Assembly (NCBI GenBank): GCA_963666295.1
Contig: OY762707.1
Span: 1,550,001-1,614,000 of the forward strand
DNA length: 64,000 nucleotides
Direction of reading: 5' to 3'
Source of the DNA: QZKY01 sp963666295
GTDB lineage: Bacteria > Pseudomonadota > Gammaproteobacteria > Burkholderiales > Burkholderiaceae_D
The notes under the pieces: generated by a model
The model's input: the letters and a program-made list of their open reading frames with translations, nothing else
Databases searched by the model: none
Told to the model about the DNA's origin: nothing
Shown: in pieces, positions 17,284 to 26,305 of the stretch
Layout of the letters: every line of letters begins with the position of its first letter
Position numbering within the stretch: position 1 is the first letter of the stretch
Made by a program: the position numbers and the translations under genes

Positions 17284-18417
17284 ATGATTTTCAAACGTGC
17301 ACTTCGGCGTGAGCTGATCAATACCGCGAGTGGTGTTTTCATGACGCTGTTCACGATCACGATCACGATCATGCTGGTCAGAATATTGAGCCACGCCGCA
17401 CGTGGCATGGTGGATTCTGCGGATGTCGTTGCGCTCCTTGGTTTTGCCGTGCTGAATTACATGGCGGTGATCATGGTGCTGACGGGATTCATTTCTGTGC
17501 TGCTGGTCATTACGCGCAGCTATCATGATTCAGAAATGGTGGTCTGGTTTTCATCAGGCATGAGCCTGAAGCAGTGGATACGTCCGGTGCTGACGTTTGC
17601 GATTCCGATTGTGGTGATTACCGCCGCGATGAGTTTCATCGTAACGCCGTGGGCGGCGCGACAAAGCGCAGAATTCAAGGAGCGATATGAAAAGCGGGAT
17701 GATGTTTCCAGGGTTACGCCCGGAAAATTCCAGGAATCGTCAGGCGCTAATCGTGTTTTTTTCGTTGAAGGCGTGACGGGTGATCTGACCAAAATGAAAA
17801 ATGTGTTCGTGAATTCTTATACTGATGACGGGCGCTTGAATGTTGTGGTTGCCAAGGAAGGCTCAATAAAAACGGATAAACAGGGTGACAAGTTGCTGGT
17901 GCTTGAAAATGGCATGCATTACGAGAGTACGCCCGGCCAGAGGGATTTTCAGCTCATGGATTTTGAGCGTTATGCCATTGTTGTGTTATCGAATGACAGG
18001 CCGGTTCTGGGAGACAAATCGACGCGCGCCAAACCAACGCTCGCGCTGTTTGCCAACCTGAATCGCTATAGTCTAGGTGAGTTGCTTTGGCGTATGGGCA
18101 TGCCCTGCATGGGCATATTGTTGATGCTGCTTGCGATTCCGCTTTCTTTCGTCAATCCGCGCGCCGGTCGTTCCGCCAGCCTGATTGTGGCGCTGCTGCT
18201 GTTTATTACATACAGCAATCTGATCAGCTTTTCACGCGCAGCGGTTGCTCAGGGCAATGCCAGTTTTGGCATGGCGTGGTGGCCGGTTCATTTTCTCGTG
18301 GCTGTCCTGATATTGGGTATGTTCATGTTGAGATTGAATGTGAACAGTCGTTATCACCCTCACGCCTTGTGGTCACTGCTTAGGCGGCGTGCTTCTTCGG
18401 GGGGCTCTGACGCATGA
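17284..18417 (+). CDS. lptF: LPS export ABC transporter permease LptF
   Basis: The 377-residue product is one of the two permeases of the inner-membrane LptB2FG complex that extracts lipopolysaccharide. The YjgP/YjgQ layout is visible: three N-terminal membrane segments (about 15-35, 55-80, 100-122), a periplasmic beta-jellyroll (about 130-270) and three C-terminal segments (about 280-375). IFKRALRRELINT at the N terminus is typical. The start at 17284 is chosen over the longer open frame, which runs into pepA. It overlaps lptG by ATGA and is therefore coupled to it. Confidence 0.94.
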   Translation: MIFKRALRRELINTASGVFMTLFTITITIMLVRILSHAARGMVDSADVVALLGFAVLNYMAVIMVLTGFISVLLVITRSYHDSEMVVWFSSGMSLKQWIRPVLTFAIPIVVITAAMSFIVTPWAARQSAEFKERYEKRDDVSRVTPGKFQESSGANRVFFVEGVTGDLTKMKNVFVNSYTDDGRLNVVVAKEGSIKTDKQGDKLLVLENGMHYESTPGQRDFQLMDFERYAIVVLSNDRPVLGDKSTRAKPTLALFANLNRYSLGELLWRMGMPCMGILLMLLAIPLSFVNPRAGRSASLIVALLLFITYSNLISFSRAAVAQGNASFGMAWWPVHFLVAVLILGMFMLRLNVNSRYHPHALWSLLRRRASSGGSDA

Positions 18418-19562
18418 CGGTGCTGCAGCGCTATTTTGCGAAAGAAATCATACGCGCCGTACTGTTCGTACTGATTGCGTTTTTGGCGCTATTCGCTTTT
18501 TTTGACCTGATTACCGAGTTAAAGACGGTCGGGCAGGACGGTTACGAATGGCACCATGCTTTTGCATTTGTCATGATGCGGATGCCGACTTATGCGTATG
18601 AACTGATGCCGATTGCGGTTTTGATCGGTGCGATTTACGCGTTGGCAAGGTTTGCGGCCAGTTCAGAGTTTACCGTCATGCGCGTTTCGTCGATGTCAAC
18701 CGCACAAGCATGTTTCATGCTTGGCAAAATCGGGCTGGTGTTCGTGGTTGCAACGATGCTTATCGGGGAGGTGATTTCACCGTTTACCACGACAATGGCG
18801 GAAAAATTCAAGCTGGATGCCAAGGGCGCATCGCTGAAAAAAGAATTTCGTACGGGCATGTGGACAAAGGATGCGATTCGGAGCGGAACGATTGATGGCC
18901 CGGTAATTGGCACGCGCTTCTTGAATATTGCCGAGTTGAAACCGGACGGTCAATTGCGCGGCATCAAGATGTATGAGTTTGACAAGGAGTTGCGCCTGAC
19001 AGCGATTATTTCTGCTGAAAGCGCAGATTATCAGGACAATCACCTCTGGCTTCTTAATGGTGTGACGGAGACAGTGTTGAAAAGAGGCGCGTCAATGAGC
19101 AAGTTGCCTGCAGATAGTTTTGCCGAGGCGATTACAAGCAAAAAGGTACCCAGCCGTAAATTGATCAGTGAGTTAACGCCTAGCTTGCTTTCGATCTTGT
19201 TTGCCAAGCCGGAAAGAATGTCAGCATACGATTTGGCAGTGTACAAAAGTTATCTGGCAGAAAACAATCAGGACACAAGCCTTTATGACATTGCGCTCTG
19301 GAAGAAGCTGCTCTATCCGTTTTCCGTATTTGTGATGATCGCGCTTGCGCTGCCGTTTGGCTATCTGCACTTCCGGGCAGGAGGGGTGAGCCTGAAAATC
19401 TTTGTCGGTGTGATGATTGGTGTTGGTTTTGTGCTGCTGAACAATCTCTTCTCGCATATTGGATTGCTGAATACTTGGCCTGCTTTCATAACAGCGGCAC
19501 TTCCGAGTAGCATCTTCCTGTTGTTTGCTGTTGGCGCATTATGGTGGGTTGAGCGACATTAA
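18414..19562 (+). CDS. lptG: LPS export ABC transporter permease LptG
   Basis: The 382-residue product is the partner permease to LptF. It opens VLQRYFAKEIIRAVLFVLIAF and has three N-terminal membrane segments, a periplasmic domain (about 130-270) and three C-terminal segments ending in a membrane-exit tail WWVERH. The ATG is inside the lptF stop (ATGA overlap). The partner genes lptB, lptA and lptC lie at 61-63 kb in this window. No terminator is seen before the next gene, 136 bases downstream. Confidence 0.94.
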   Translation: MTVLQRYFAKEIIRAVLFVLIAFLALFAFFDLITELKTVGQDGYEWHHAFAFVMMRMPTYAYELMPIAVLIGAIYALARFAASSEFTVMRVSSMSTAQACFMLGKIGLVFVVATMLIGEVISPFTTTMAEKFKLDAKGASLKKEFRTGMWTKDAIRSGTIDGPVIGTRFLNIAELKPDGQLRGIKMYEFDKELRLTAIISAESADYQDNHLWLLNGVTETVLKRGASMSKLPADSFAEAITSKKVPSRKLISELTPSLLSILFAKPERMSAYDLAVYKSYLAENNQDTSLYDIALWKKLLYPFSVFVMIALALPFGYLHFRAGGVSLKIFVGVMIGVGFVLLNNLFSHIGLLNTWPAFITAALPSSIFLLFAVGALWWVERH

Positions 19563-19698
19563 GGGTTTAAAGAGGCGAAATCAAGTGAGTTGCCCAGTTT
19601 TTGCTATACTTCACCGCGACTTACAAAAACAACTTACGCATCTGGTTTGGTAGCAGTGGCAAATGCTGTTGCTCAAAAAGATTAAAAGGAGAGTGACA

Positions 19699-20724
19699 AT
19701 GTCTGATAGTCAGCTTAAGCAGGATAAGTTGGCGGAACTTCTTGAAAGGTTGATGAGCCAAGGGCACAGAACTTTCAAAGATGAATATGGTACGCCGCAC
19801 CATAGTATTGAAACCGGTCTGGACGAGGCCTTTTTGATTGATAGCGAAAAACGGGATGCCTTGCTCAGGACGGACCCACGTTCAGAAGAAGTTTTGAAGC
19901 CTTATTTGAGTCAGGACGCTTTTTCTAACTGGCGTGCTGCAGAGCCGGACAGATGGTTGATTCACGTGCCGACTGGTTTGGCAGATATAGAAGATTATCC
20001 TGCCATCAAGGCGCACTTGACGCCTTATCGGGAACAGCTTGAAAAGCGTGAAACGGCAAACAAATGGTATGAGCTATTGCGCTGCTATACCGGAAAGGAA
20101 GAGGCGGCAGGCAAGGCAAAAATAGTTTTGCATCATACCGATAATTCCCCCACCTTTACGCACGAGCTTAAAGGCGGATATTCGGGCGGCATTGGCTGGC
20201 TGCCATTTCAGGATTACTTCGTGCTGGGCTCCCTGAGTTCGAAGTTGTACCGATTAATGCTGCAAAAACTGATGGAAGAAGACGAGGATGCGCAAACGTA
20301 CAAGCCAGCGCATTTTGAACGTTTACCGTTCCCAATGCCGATGGCTGAGCACAAAGGTTTCATCGGATCTGCAGCGGACTTTTTCCAGAAGACGACAGCA
20401 GAGCGGGTTGATCTGCTTGAGCATGTCCGTAGTGAAATGGCAAAACATCTTGCTGACGGCGCTTCGCCAGACCAGTTTAGCGAAAAGCTGTTGAACTGGC
20501 ACTTCCTTGACGTTTATGCGCTTAGTGAGGAAGCTGAGCGCCTTTTCGGCAAGCCAATTCCACAAGATATGGTTCCGGTATGGGAAGATTTTCTGATGGA
20601 GGCGAAAATCCAGTTAAGCACAATGGATACGGATCTTGATCGTGCCAAGGGCAGTCTTGATCAGCATGTTTATGCAGTTTTCGAGTTGACTGAAGAAGAG
20701 GTCGAGTTTCTCAATAGCCTGTAG
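19699..20724 (+). CDS. Orphan TaqI-like specificity-domain protein (type IIG restriction-modification C-terminal half)
   Basis: I find no enzymatic domain in this 341-residue protein. It resembles the C-terminal target-recognition half of Eco57I/TaqI-class type IIG enzymes. Evidence: FLIDSEKRDALLRTDPRSEE-LKPYL at 45-70; WRAAEPDRWLIHVP then DIEDYPAIKAHLTPYREQLEKR at 78-117; KWYEL at 122-126; KIVLHH at 141; YFVLGSLSSKLYRL at 173-186; YKPAHFERLPFP at 201-212; and the tail DQHVYAVFELTEEEVEFL at 321-338. All match, in order, the usual TaqI_C region and following helices. The NPPY methylase motif and PD-(D/E)xK nuclease are absent, and no restriction gene lies nearby. The ATG at 19699 follows AAGGAGAG. 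Its own terminator follows. The function is unknown; DNA binding is an inference. Confidence 0.75.
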   Translation: MSDSQLKQDKLAELLERLMSQGHRTFKDEYGTPHHSIETGLDEAFLIDSEKRDALLRTDPRSEEVLKPYLSQDAFSNWRAAEPDRWLIHVPTGLADIEDYPAIKAHLTPYREQLEKRETANKWYELLRCYTGKEEAAGKAKIVLHHTDNSPTFTHELKGGYSGGIGWLPFQDYFVLGSLSSKLYRLMLQKLMEEDEDAQTYKPAHFERLPFPMPMAEHKGFIGSAADFFQKTTAERVDLLEHVRSEMAKHLADGASPDQFSEKLLNWHFLDVYALSEEAERLFGKPIPQDMVPVWEDFLMEAKIQLSTMDTDLDRAKGSLDQHVYAVFELTEEEVEFLNSL

Positions 20725-20751
20725 ATTCCTGACAAGCCTGGCGGTATGACT

Positions 20752-20789
20752 TCAGGGCGCTTACGATGCTGTGGGCGCCCTGAGTTTTT
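20752..20789 (+). terminator. Rho-independent terminator after the orphan specificity gene
   Basis: A 9-bp perfect stem (TCAGGGCGC 20752-20760 with GCGCCCTGA 20775-20783) is followed by GTTTTT. It lies 28 bases after the stop codon and ends the lptF-lptG-orphan transcript. Confidence 0.85.
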
Positions 20790-20907
20790 GTGCAGCCAGG
20801 GAGCAGCATGAGTCGATGCGTGCTAGTTAATGCAAGTTGGCAACATTCATGTCATGTTCTGCAGTAATAATGGCGCTTTTTGAAATATTCGACGTGTGAT
20901 TTTCTTC

Positions 20908-21306
20908 ATGACTGAAAAAAAGTCCACCAACCAATTCAAAAACAAGCGTGGCCTGGAGCGGATTCTTGCGGCACTGAGCCATTCGGCCAATGGCATGCGT
21001 TCGGCTTTCCGGCATGAAGAGGCGTTTCGTCAGGAGGTAATAATTGCCGCAGTTGGCAGTGCGCTGGCCCTGTTTTTGCCGGTCACGCTTTTCGAACGTT
21101 TTCTGCTTATCGGTGTATTGGTGTTGGCGCTGGTCGTGGAATTGCTGAATTCAGCGATTGAAGCGGTAGTTGACCGCATTTCGTTCGAGCTTCACCCGCT
21201 GTCAAAAAATGCCAAGGATTATGGTAGTGCAGCCGTTTTATTGACGTTGCTGCTGGCAAGTGCTACCTGGGTTGTTGTTTTATGGCGTATGTGGTGTCGC
21301 TGGTAA
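20908..21306 (+). CDS. dgkA: Diacylglycerol kinase (prokaryotic DgkA type)
   Basis: The 132-residue product is a small integral membrane kinase that recycles diacylglycerol to phosphatidic acid. It has three membrane helices (about 45-62, 65-85, 108-128). The catalytic signature is ELLNSAIEAVVDRISFELHPLSKNAKDYGSAAV. The GTG at 20896 is an alternative start; ATG at 20908 gives the normal length. Its stop is one base away from the stop of the convergent SulP gene, with no room for a terminator. Confidence 0.93.
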   Translation: MTEKKSTNQFKNKRGLERILAALSHSANGMRSAFRHEEAFRQEVIIAAVGSALALFLPVTLFERFLLIGVLVLALVVELLNSAIEAVVDRISFELHPLSKNAKDYGSAAVLLTLLLASATWVVVLWRMWCRW

Positions 21307-21307
21307 G

Positions 21308-23032
21308 TTAGTAATTGTGGTGATCAGGCCATTCCTGTGGCCGCGATTCCATTTCGGCATGAATCGGCTCTTCCTGTACTTGTATGACATTGACGGCGTG
21401 GGAAACGCTTAATCGGCTGACGATCAAATCTGGAAAGTCTGGCATAACGGCGCGTTCCAGTGCTTCATAGGTTTCGTTTTTAACTCTGGCCAGCACCAGT
21501 TTTTCTCCCGTCTCTTTCACGGAACGAGCGAACTCCCGAATTGCTTCCAGGCTCGTGCCATCCAGATCGGGCGTTTGCTCCAGGCTGAGGATGATGCCGT
21601 GGATGGAGGTGTCAGAGGCTGCAAGAATTTGGTGGATTTCCGTCATCGTTCGATCTGCATTGCCAAAAAAAAGGGCTTGATCAGGGCGCAAGATCAAGAT
21701 GCCGGGGATAGGTTTTGCCTTGGGGAAGACCCTCATGTTGACGAAGTCATGCTCACGGCGGCCGTGGCGACCCATGACGGAAACAGATGATGAGGCCATT
21801 TGGCGCAGCATGAGAAACAGACTAAGCCCAACTGATACCAACAGCCCATCAAGTACGCCAAGCAACAGAACGGCAACAACGGACGCCACAATGACCAGTC
21901 GGTCGCGGTGCCACTCAAAATAAGCATAAAATGCCGTCGGCATCAGGGAGTGGCTGACAGCATGAATGACGATGGCTGCCAGGACAGGCTTGGGAATCAA
22001 TGCAATGCCGGGCATGGCCGTAAATACGATGGCAAGCACGACAATGGCCGCGCTCAAACCGGAAAACTGGGAGGTGGCACCATTTTTTTCATTGGCAGAG
22101 GTGGCCGAGTACCCTGCACCGACTGGCATGCCGCGCAGTAAGCCTGAAACAACGTTGGCAATGCCCAGCGCAAAAAGGTCGCGATTCGGGGCGACAGGAT
22201 GATTGTGCTTGATCGCAAAGTTGCGGATTGATCCATAAGATTCCGCATACAGGACGAACAGCAGTGCGATGCTTAACTCACACAAGCGAATCCATTCATT
22301 TGTGGCCAGATGCGGTACGGTTGGTGTTGTCAGTTCGAGATCGACCGTGCCGACCAGATTGACGCCATAACTCTCCAGATTGAGCCAGTAAGCAGTCGCG
22401 ATCCCTAGCAGAATGACAACGACCCCGCCGGGAACTTGTCTGATGCGCTCAAGTAAGAACAGTAGCATCAGGGCAGTGCCAGCAACGATAATGCTGGGCA
22501 GGTGCCAAAAATCCACCTGGTCTACCAATTGCACGATGGTGCTGACGGCATTACCTTTTATGCCAGCAACGCCAACGACATTGCCGCACTGTTTTAAGAT
22601 GATGAGAATCGCCAGGCCAAAGGTGAAGCCGCGCAATACCGGCTTGGCGATAAAGTCCGTAATCTTTCCCATTTTTACGGCGGCTGCAAAAATGAAAAAT
22701 AGGCCGGTAATGGTGACCAGCCCCATGGAGATGGCTAGGCGGTGCGCCAGGTTGTCCGGCGCAAGCGCGGTTGTGGCAACGGCGAGGACGAGGGCTGAGG
22801 AGGAGGTGGCAGAAACGATAGCGAAACGACTTGAGCCCAAAAAGCCATAGCAAACCAGGCCGGCAAATAGTGCGAAGATGCCTGCTTGCGGTGGCATGTT
22901 GCCGATACTTGAGTAGGCCAACGCTTGTGGAAGTAGCAAGCCTGCCAAGGAAAGCCCTGCAATGATGTCGTGCCAGCGCTTTCCGGTGGGTGGTAGTGCG
23001 GTATTTGTTGTTGCGTCTGTCGGCGCTGGCAT
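21308..23032 (-). CDS. SulP-family anion transporter with STAS domain
   Basis: The 574-residue product is a SLC26/SulP transporter. The N-terminal 400 residues are membrane-spanning, opening with the family motif GLLLPQALAYSSIGNMPPQAGIFALF. A cytoplasmic STAS domain covers about 440-550 (ILILRPDQALFFGNADRT ... DLDGTSLEAI). Substrates in the family include sulfate, bicarbonate and dicarboxylates; the substrate here cannot be assigned. Gene neighbours give no hint. The 5' region is shared with the divergent DUF192 gene. Confidence 0.9.
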   Translation of the reverse strand: MPAPTDATTNTALPPTGKRWHDIIAGLSLAGLLLPQALAYSSIGNMPPQAGIFALFAGLVCYGFLGSSRFAIVSATSSSALVLAVATTALAPDNLAHRLAISMGLVTITGLFFIFAAAVKMGKITDFIAKPVLRGFTFGLAILIILKQCGNVVGVAGIKGNAVSTIVQLVDQVDFWHLPSIIVAGTALMLLFLLERIRQVPGGVVVILLGIATAYWLNLESYGVNLVGTVDLELTTPTVPHLATNEWIRLCELSIALLFVLYAESYGSIRNFAIKHNHPVAPNRDLFALGIANVVSGLLRGMPVGAGYSATSANEKNGATSQFSGLSAAIVVLAIVFTAMPGIALIPKPVLAAIVIHAVSHSLMPTAFYAYFEWHRDRLVIVASVVAVLLLGVLDGLLVSVGLSLFLMLRQMASSSVSVMGRHGRREHDFVNMRVFPKAKPIPGILILRPDQALFFGNADRTMTEIHQILAASDTSIHGIILSLEQTPDLDGTSLEAIREFARSVKETGEKLVLARVKNETYEALERAVMPDFPDLIVSRLSVSHAVNVIQVQEEPIHAEMESRPQEWPDHHNY

Positions 23033-23248
23033 TGTTTGCGTTGAGTAAGGGGGGTAATAATTCCTCGAAAGGAATGCCGATGGTTAAAGCGATCCGTTAA
23101 TCTCTTAATGATACTGACTTTTTGTGCATGGTGGTGCTTGTTCATTCAGGCATCAAAGTGGCGTGTCTGCAGTGTGTGCTTGTGTTGTAGTATGTCGCCA
23201 GAAAGTAGTGCATCTAGTTCATTTTTTGTCAGAAAAAGCGTGAGTTAC

Positions 23249-23704
23249 ATGAAATCGATTTCTTTGCTGGGCGTCATTGCGTTGTGCTCCCTCATCGTCA
23301 TGCATGAGGGGCTTGCGCAGGCACACGATGATAATTCGTCTCACCATGCGCAACTGAAAGTGGGTAGCCATGTGATTCAGGCAGAGGTGGCGAAAAGCAA
23401 GGTGCAGCGCCGACAGGGGTTGATGTTTCGCCGATCGTTGGGGCAAGACGAGGGGATGCTCTTTGCTTACAGCCAGCCCAAGCGGGTATGCATGTGGATG
23501 AAAAATACACTGATCCCTCTTTCGGTCGCATTCATTGATGGACAGGGAACGATTGTCAACATTGAAAGAATGGTGCCGTATAGCCATGATGTGCACTGTA
23601 GCCGTATACCGGTTTATTACGCGCTTGAAATGAATCGCGACTGGTTTAGTCAGCGGGGTATCGGGCCTGGTAGTCGGGTTGATGGGGTGTTCGGCGTGCA
23701 ATAG
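23249..23704 (+). CDS. Secreted DUF192 protein
   Basis: The 151-residue product has a signal peptide (MKSISLLGVIALCSLIVMHE, cleavage probably after AQA at about 25) and a DUF192 domain. Conserved text is RRQGLMFRRSLGQDEGMLFAY, KRVCMWMKNTLIPLSVAFID and YALEMNRDWF. The family's function is poorly known; members are small periplasmic or extracytoplasmic beta-barrel-like domains. The open frame extends to 23108, but the signal peptide supports the ATG at 23249; GTG at 23240 is an alternative. Confidence 0.85.
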   Translation: MKSISLLGVIALCSLIVMHEGLAQAHDDNSSHHAQLKVGSHVIQAEVAKSKVQRRQGLMFRRSLGQDEGMLFAYSQPKRVCMWMKNTLIPLSVAFIDGQGTIVNIERMVPYSHDVHCSRIPVYYALEMNRDWFSQRGIGPGSRVDGVFGVQ

Positions 23705-23747
23705 GGATCCATGCCCGGCGGGCAGTGGCCCGCTTCGGGCGGGGCGC

Positions 23748-24851
23748 TTAACGCCCTTCCAGTGCGGGGTAGTCGGTATAACCTCGCGCGCCGCCACCGT
23801 AAATGGTTGACTTGTCCATCTCATTCCATGCGGCATCTAGCTGAATGCGTTTCACCAGATCGGGGTTGGCAATGAACGGGCGCCCAAAGGCAATGGCGTC
23901 TGCCGAGCCATCAACCAGCATTTTTTCGCCGCTCTGCACGTCATACCCCCCGCAGTAGATAAGTGTGCCGGAGAAGCTTGAGCGAAGCGCCTTGCGGAAA
24001 ACGTCATTTAACTTTGGCCCGCCAACCCAGATTGGTTCAGCGATGTGCAGATAGGCGATGTTCCGCGCACTTAATTCCCTTGCGAGATAAAGCGTCATCG
24101 ATTCTGTTTCGGCGTCGTATAAATCATTGTAAGTGAAGTGCGGAGACAGTCGAACGCCAGTCCGATCTGCGCCCATGACGGTGATAACGGCATCGACCAC
24201 TTCCAGTGTCAGGCGCGCCCGGTTTTCAATTGAACCGCCATACCTGTCGGTACGCTGGTTGCTGCCAGTAGCGAGAAACTGGTTGAGCAGGTAGCCATTC
24301 GCGGAATGCACTTCAATGTAATCGAAACCGGCGTGCTTGGCGCGTTCAGCGCTTTGTTGGTGTTGTGCAACGATCCCGGGCAGTTCTGTCAGTTCCAGTG
24401 CGCGCGGCGTGCTGCAAGGGACATAAGACAGGGTGCCATCGGCTTGCAGGATAGCGCATTGGCTGTTGGCGGCAGGAATGGCTGAGGGCGCGACCGGCGC
24501 AGCCCCATCTTCCTGCAACAATGTGTGAGAAATGCGACCAACATGCCACAACTGTGCCGAGGCTTTTCCGCCTTTTGCATGAATGGCGGAAACCACTTTG
24601 GCCCAGCCCGCTTCCTGTTCGTTGCTATACATGCCTGGCGTGCATGCGTAACCTCTTCCTTGAGGCGAGATCGGCGCTGCTTCGGTCACAATAAGTCCGG
24701 CATCAGCACGTTGAGCATAGTATTCGACGTTTAGATCCGTGGGTGCGTTGCCGGGTTGACTGGCACGGCATCGGGTGAGAGGCGCCATGACAATCCGATT
24801 TTGCAAAGTAAACGCGCCAACTTTTATCGGAGTGAGTAATTTTTTTGTCAT
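23748..24851 (-). CDS. Old Yellow Enzyme-family alkene reductase (NemA-like)
   Basis: The 367-residue product is an FMN-dependent TIM-barrel reductase. The opening LLTPIKVGAFTLQNRIVMAPLTRCRA, the active-site segment EVHSANGYLLNQFL and RTDRYGGSIENRARL are diagnostic. Related enzymes reduce N-ethylmaleimide, nitrate esters and enones with NADPH. The start at 24851 is preferred to 24875 because the conserved opening follows it directly. It is divergent from the esterase gene across 69 bases. The physiological substrate is unknown. Confidence 0.9.
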   Translation of the reverse strand: MTKKLLTPIKVGAFTLQNRIVMAPLTRCRASQPGNAPTDLNVEYYAQRADAGLIVTEAAPISPQGRGYACTPGMYSNEQEAGWAKVVSAIHAKGGKASAQLWHVGRISHTLLQEDGAAPVAPSAIPAANSQCAILQADGTLSYVPCSTPRALELTELPGIVAQHQQSAERAKHAGFDYIEVHSANGYLLNQFLATGSNQRTDRYGGSIENRARLTLEVVDAVITVMGADRTGVRLSPHFTYNDLYDAETESMTLYLARELSARNIAYLHIAEPIWVGGPKLNDVFRKALRSSFSGTLIYCGGYDVQSGEKMLVDGSADAIAFGRPFIANPDLVKRIQLDAAWNEMDKSTIYGGGARGYTDYPALEGR

Positions 24852-24920
24852 CGTGGAGTTCCCTTTGTTTGTCATGCAAAACCGCCTATGATTATTGGAA
24901 AAAACGACAGGAGAAGTTTT

Positions 24921-25424
24921 ATGTTACCGCTAATTCAATTTGTGCACGGCAAGGAAAGCGGTCCGTGGGGGCGCAAAATATCGTATTTGTCTGAAATCGC
25001 ACGCCAACAAGGCTTTGGTGTCGAAAGTCTGGACTATCTGGCGCTGGACGACCCGCAAGCACGTACAGATAAGCTGGTTGCTGCCAGTCAGGCAAGAAAG
25101 CCCGATATTTTGGTTGGCTCCAGTATGGGTGGTTGGGTGGCCACGATGGCGACAACCACAATTTCTGTTCGAGGACTGTTTCTGATGGCGCCGGCTTTTT
25201 ACATGTCTGACTATCCCGAGCATCAGGTTGGGTGTGAAGGAAGCAAAATTGCGATTGTGCATGGCTGGCACGACAGTGTCATTCCTTACCAGCATTCGGT
25301 TCGTTTCGGTCAGGAACACCAGTGCAGCTTGCTTTTAGTGGATGACGATCACAGGCTAGCGCGGAACCTGAATCAGGTTGGTGAATATTTCAGTGCGTTT
25401 GTAAGGCGTGTCATGGCCACATAA
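24921..25424 (+). CDS. Small alpha/beta-hydrolase (YqiA-like esterase)
   Basis: The 167-residue product has a compact alpha/beta-hydrolase fold with a full putative triad: nucleophile S68 in GSSMGG, D118 in HGWHDSVIP and H144 in DDDHRL. HGKESGPWGRK at the N terminus resembles small carboxylesterases such as YqiA. The ATG at 24921 has an AGGAGAAG site; the frame is open 11 codons further upstream. No signal peptide is seen. The substrate is unknown. Confidence 0.8.
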   Translation: MLPLIQFVHGKESGPWGRKISYLSEIARQQGFGVESLDYLALDDPQARTDKLVAASQARKPDILVGSSMGGWVATMATTTISVRGLFLMAPAFYMSDYPEHQVGCEGSKIAIVHGWHDSVIPYQHSVRFGQEHQCSLLLVDDDHRLARNLNQVGEYFSAFVRRVMAT

Positions 25425-25803
25425 ATCATTTTCCCGTCAGGATAAAATTTTTAATTGATTGACAGAAACGGGAGGGCTTAAATCTCATGGTTTTGTCTAA
25501 TCACAAAGAAGCAGGCAAACGAAGTTGATAGGATCAGCATATTTCGGAATCAAATCGTGTAAACGCGTGCTTTTTGATAGTTTTGCGCGCGCATGAGCGG
25601 TTGTTGAGTTGATGTTCGTTGCAAAGTAGTGCGCTATTCCAATCTAAAGTGCCTTGCTAGTTGACGATAAAAATGCTTGGGGTTAGAATCTCGGGTTCTC
25701 GACCCTCGGGTTGTTGGCTGCTGAAATTTGGTGCGCCGAAAGTTTTTGTGTCCAGGCTTTTTTCTGCCTGATTATTTCATATTATTTTGTTGGATTTATA
25801 TAG
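25425..25803. other. 379-bp leader and promoter region of the str operon
   Basis: There is no gene in this spacer. It carries the strong promoter at 25661-25689 and a 5' leader of about 105 bases before rpsL. The first 230 bases are AT-rich with no recognised feature. A short palindromic stretch, GGGTTCTCGACCC, follows the promoter. Confidence 0.6.
25661..25689 (+). promoter_or_regulatory. Strong sigma-70 promoter of the rpsL (str) operon
   Basis: TTGACG (25661-25666) and TAGAAT (25684-25689) are separated by exactly 17 bases. This is the best promoter match in the spacer and lies about 115 bases upstream of rpsL. Confidence 0.75.
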
Positions 25804-26187
25804 ATGCCAACCATCAATCAATTAATTCGTAAGCCGCGCCAGGCTGTGCGTTACAAGAGCAAGTCGCCGGCGCTGGAAAATTGCCCACAAAGGCGGGGTG
25901 TTTGTACGCGTGTGTACACGACAACCCCAAAGAAGCCGAACTCGGCTTTGCGTAAGGTAGCTAAAGTGCGTTTGACTAATGGCTATGAAGTAATTTCATA
26001 CATTGGCGGCGAGGGCCATAACCTGCAAGAGCATAGCGTTGTCTTGTTGCGTGGTGGTCGTGTAAAGGACTTGCCTGGTGTGCGCTATCACATGGTTCGC
26101 GGCTCGCTTGATACTCAAGGCGTGAAAGATCGCAAGAAGGGTCGTTCCAAATACGGCACCAAGCGCGCGAAGGCCGTCAAGAAATAA
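25804..26187 (+). CDS. rpsL: Ribosomal protein S12
   Basis: The 127-residue product is the decoding-centre protein of the 30S subunit. The PKKPNSALRK loop (K43, K44) and GGRVKDLPGVRYH (D89) are wild type at the classic streptomycin-resistance positions. D89 is the residue that RimO, encoded at 6.0-7.4 kb, methylthiolates. First gene of the str operon. It opens MPTINQLIRKPR, the betaproteobacterial form. The upstream ribosome binding site is weak. Confidence 0.99.
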   Translation: MPTINQLIRKPRQAVRYKSKSPALENCPQRRGVCTRVYTTTPKKPNSALRKVAKVRLTNGYEVISYIGGEGHNLQEHSVVLLRGGRVKDLPGVRYHMVRGSLDTQGVKDRKKGRSKYGTKRAKAVKK

Positions 26188-26255
26188 TTTCGCTGGTTGG
26201 AATATGGGTCGGTCGGGAGTGACCGAGTAAGTGGGGCGCTATGGTGGCGTTCCGG

Positions 26256-26277
26256 GAGCATGAGTTTGCTCATGTTC
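26256..26277 (+). promoter_or_regulatory. Stem-loop in the rpsL-rpsG spacer (candidate S7 operator)
   Basis: A 9-bp stem with one G-U pair (GAGCATGAG 26256-26264 with CTCATGTTC 26269-26277) and a TTTG loop ends 28 bases before the rpsG start. In E. coli, S7 represses translation by binding the rpsL-rpsG intercistronic RNA. The site here is positionally equivalent, but homology of the structure is not shown. Confidence 0.4.
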
Positions 26278-26305
26278 GACTGAAGCTAAAAATAAGGGGT
26301 AATAC

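Noticed and set aside
23728..23756. GC-rich small hairpins between the DUF192 and Old Yellow Enzyme genes
   Set aside because: They lack T-tracts and partly overlap the end of the reductase coding sequence, so I did not call a terminator.
25690..25740. tRNA-like text GGGTTCTCGACCC after the str promoter
   Set aside because: It resembles a T-arm only superficially; no acceptor or anticodon arm can be formed around it.
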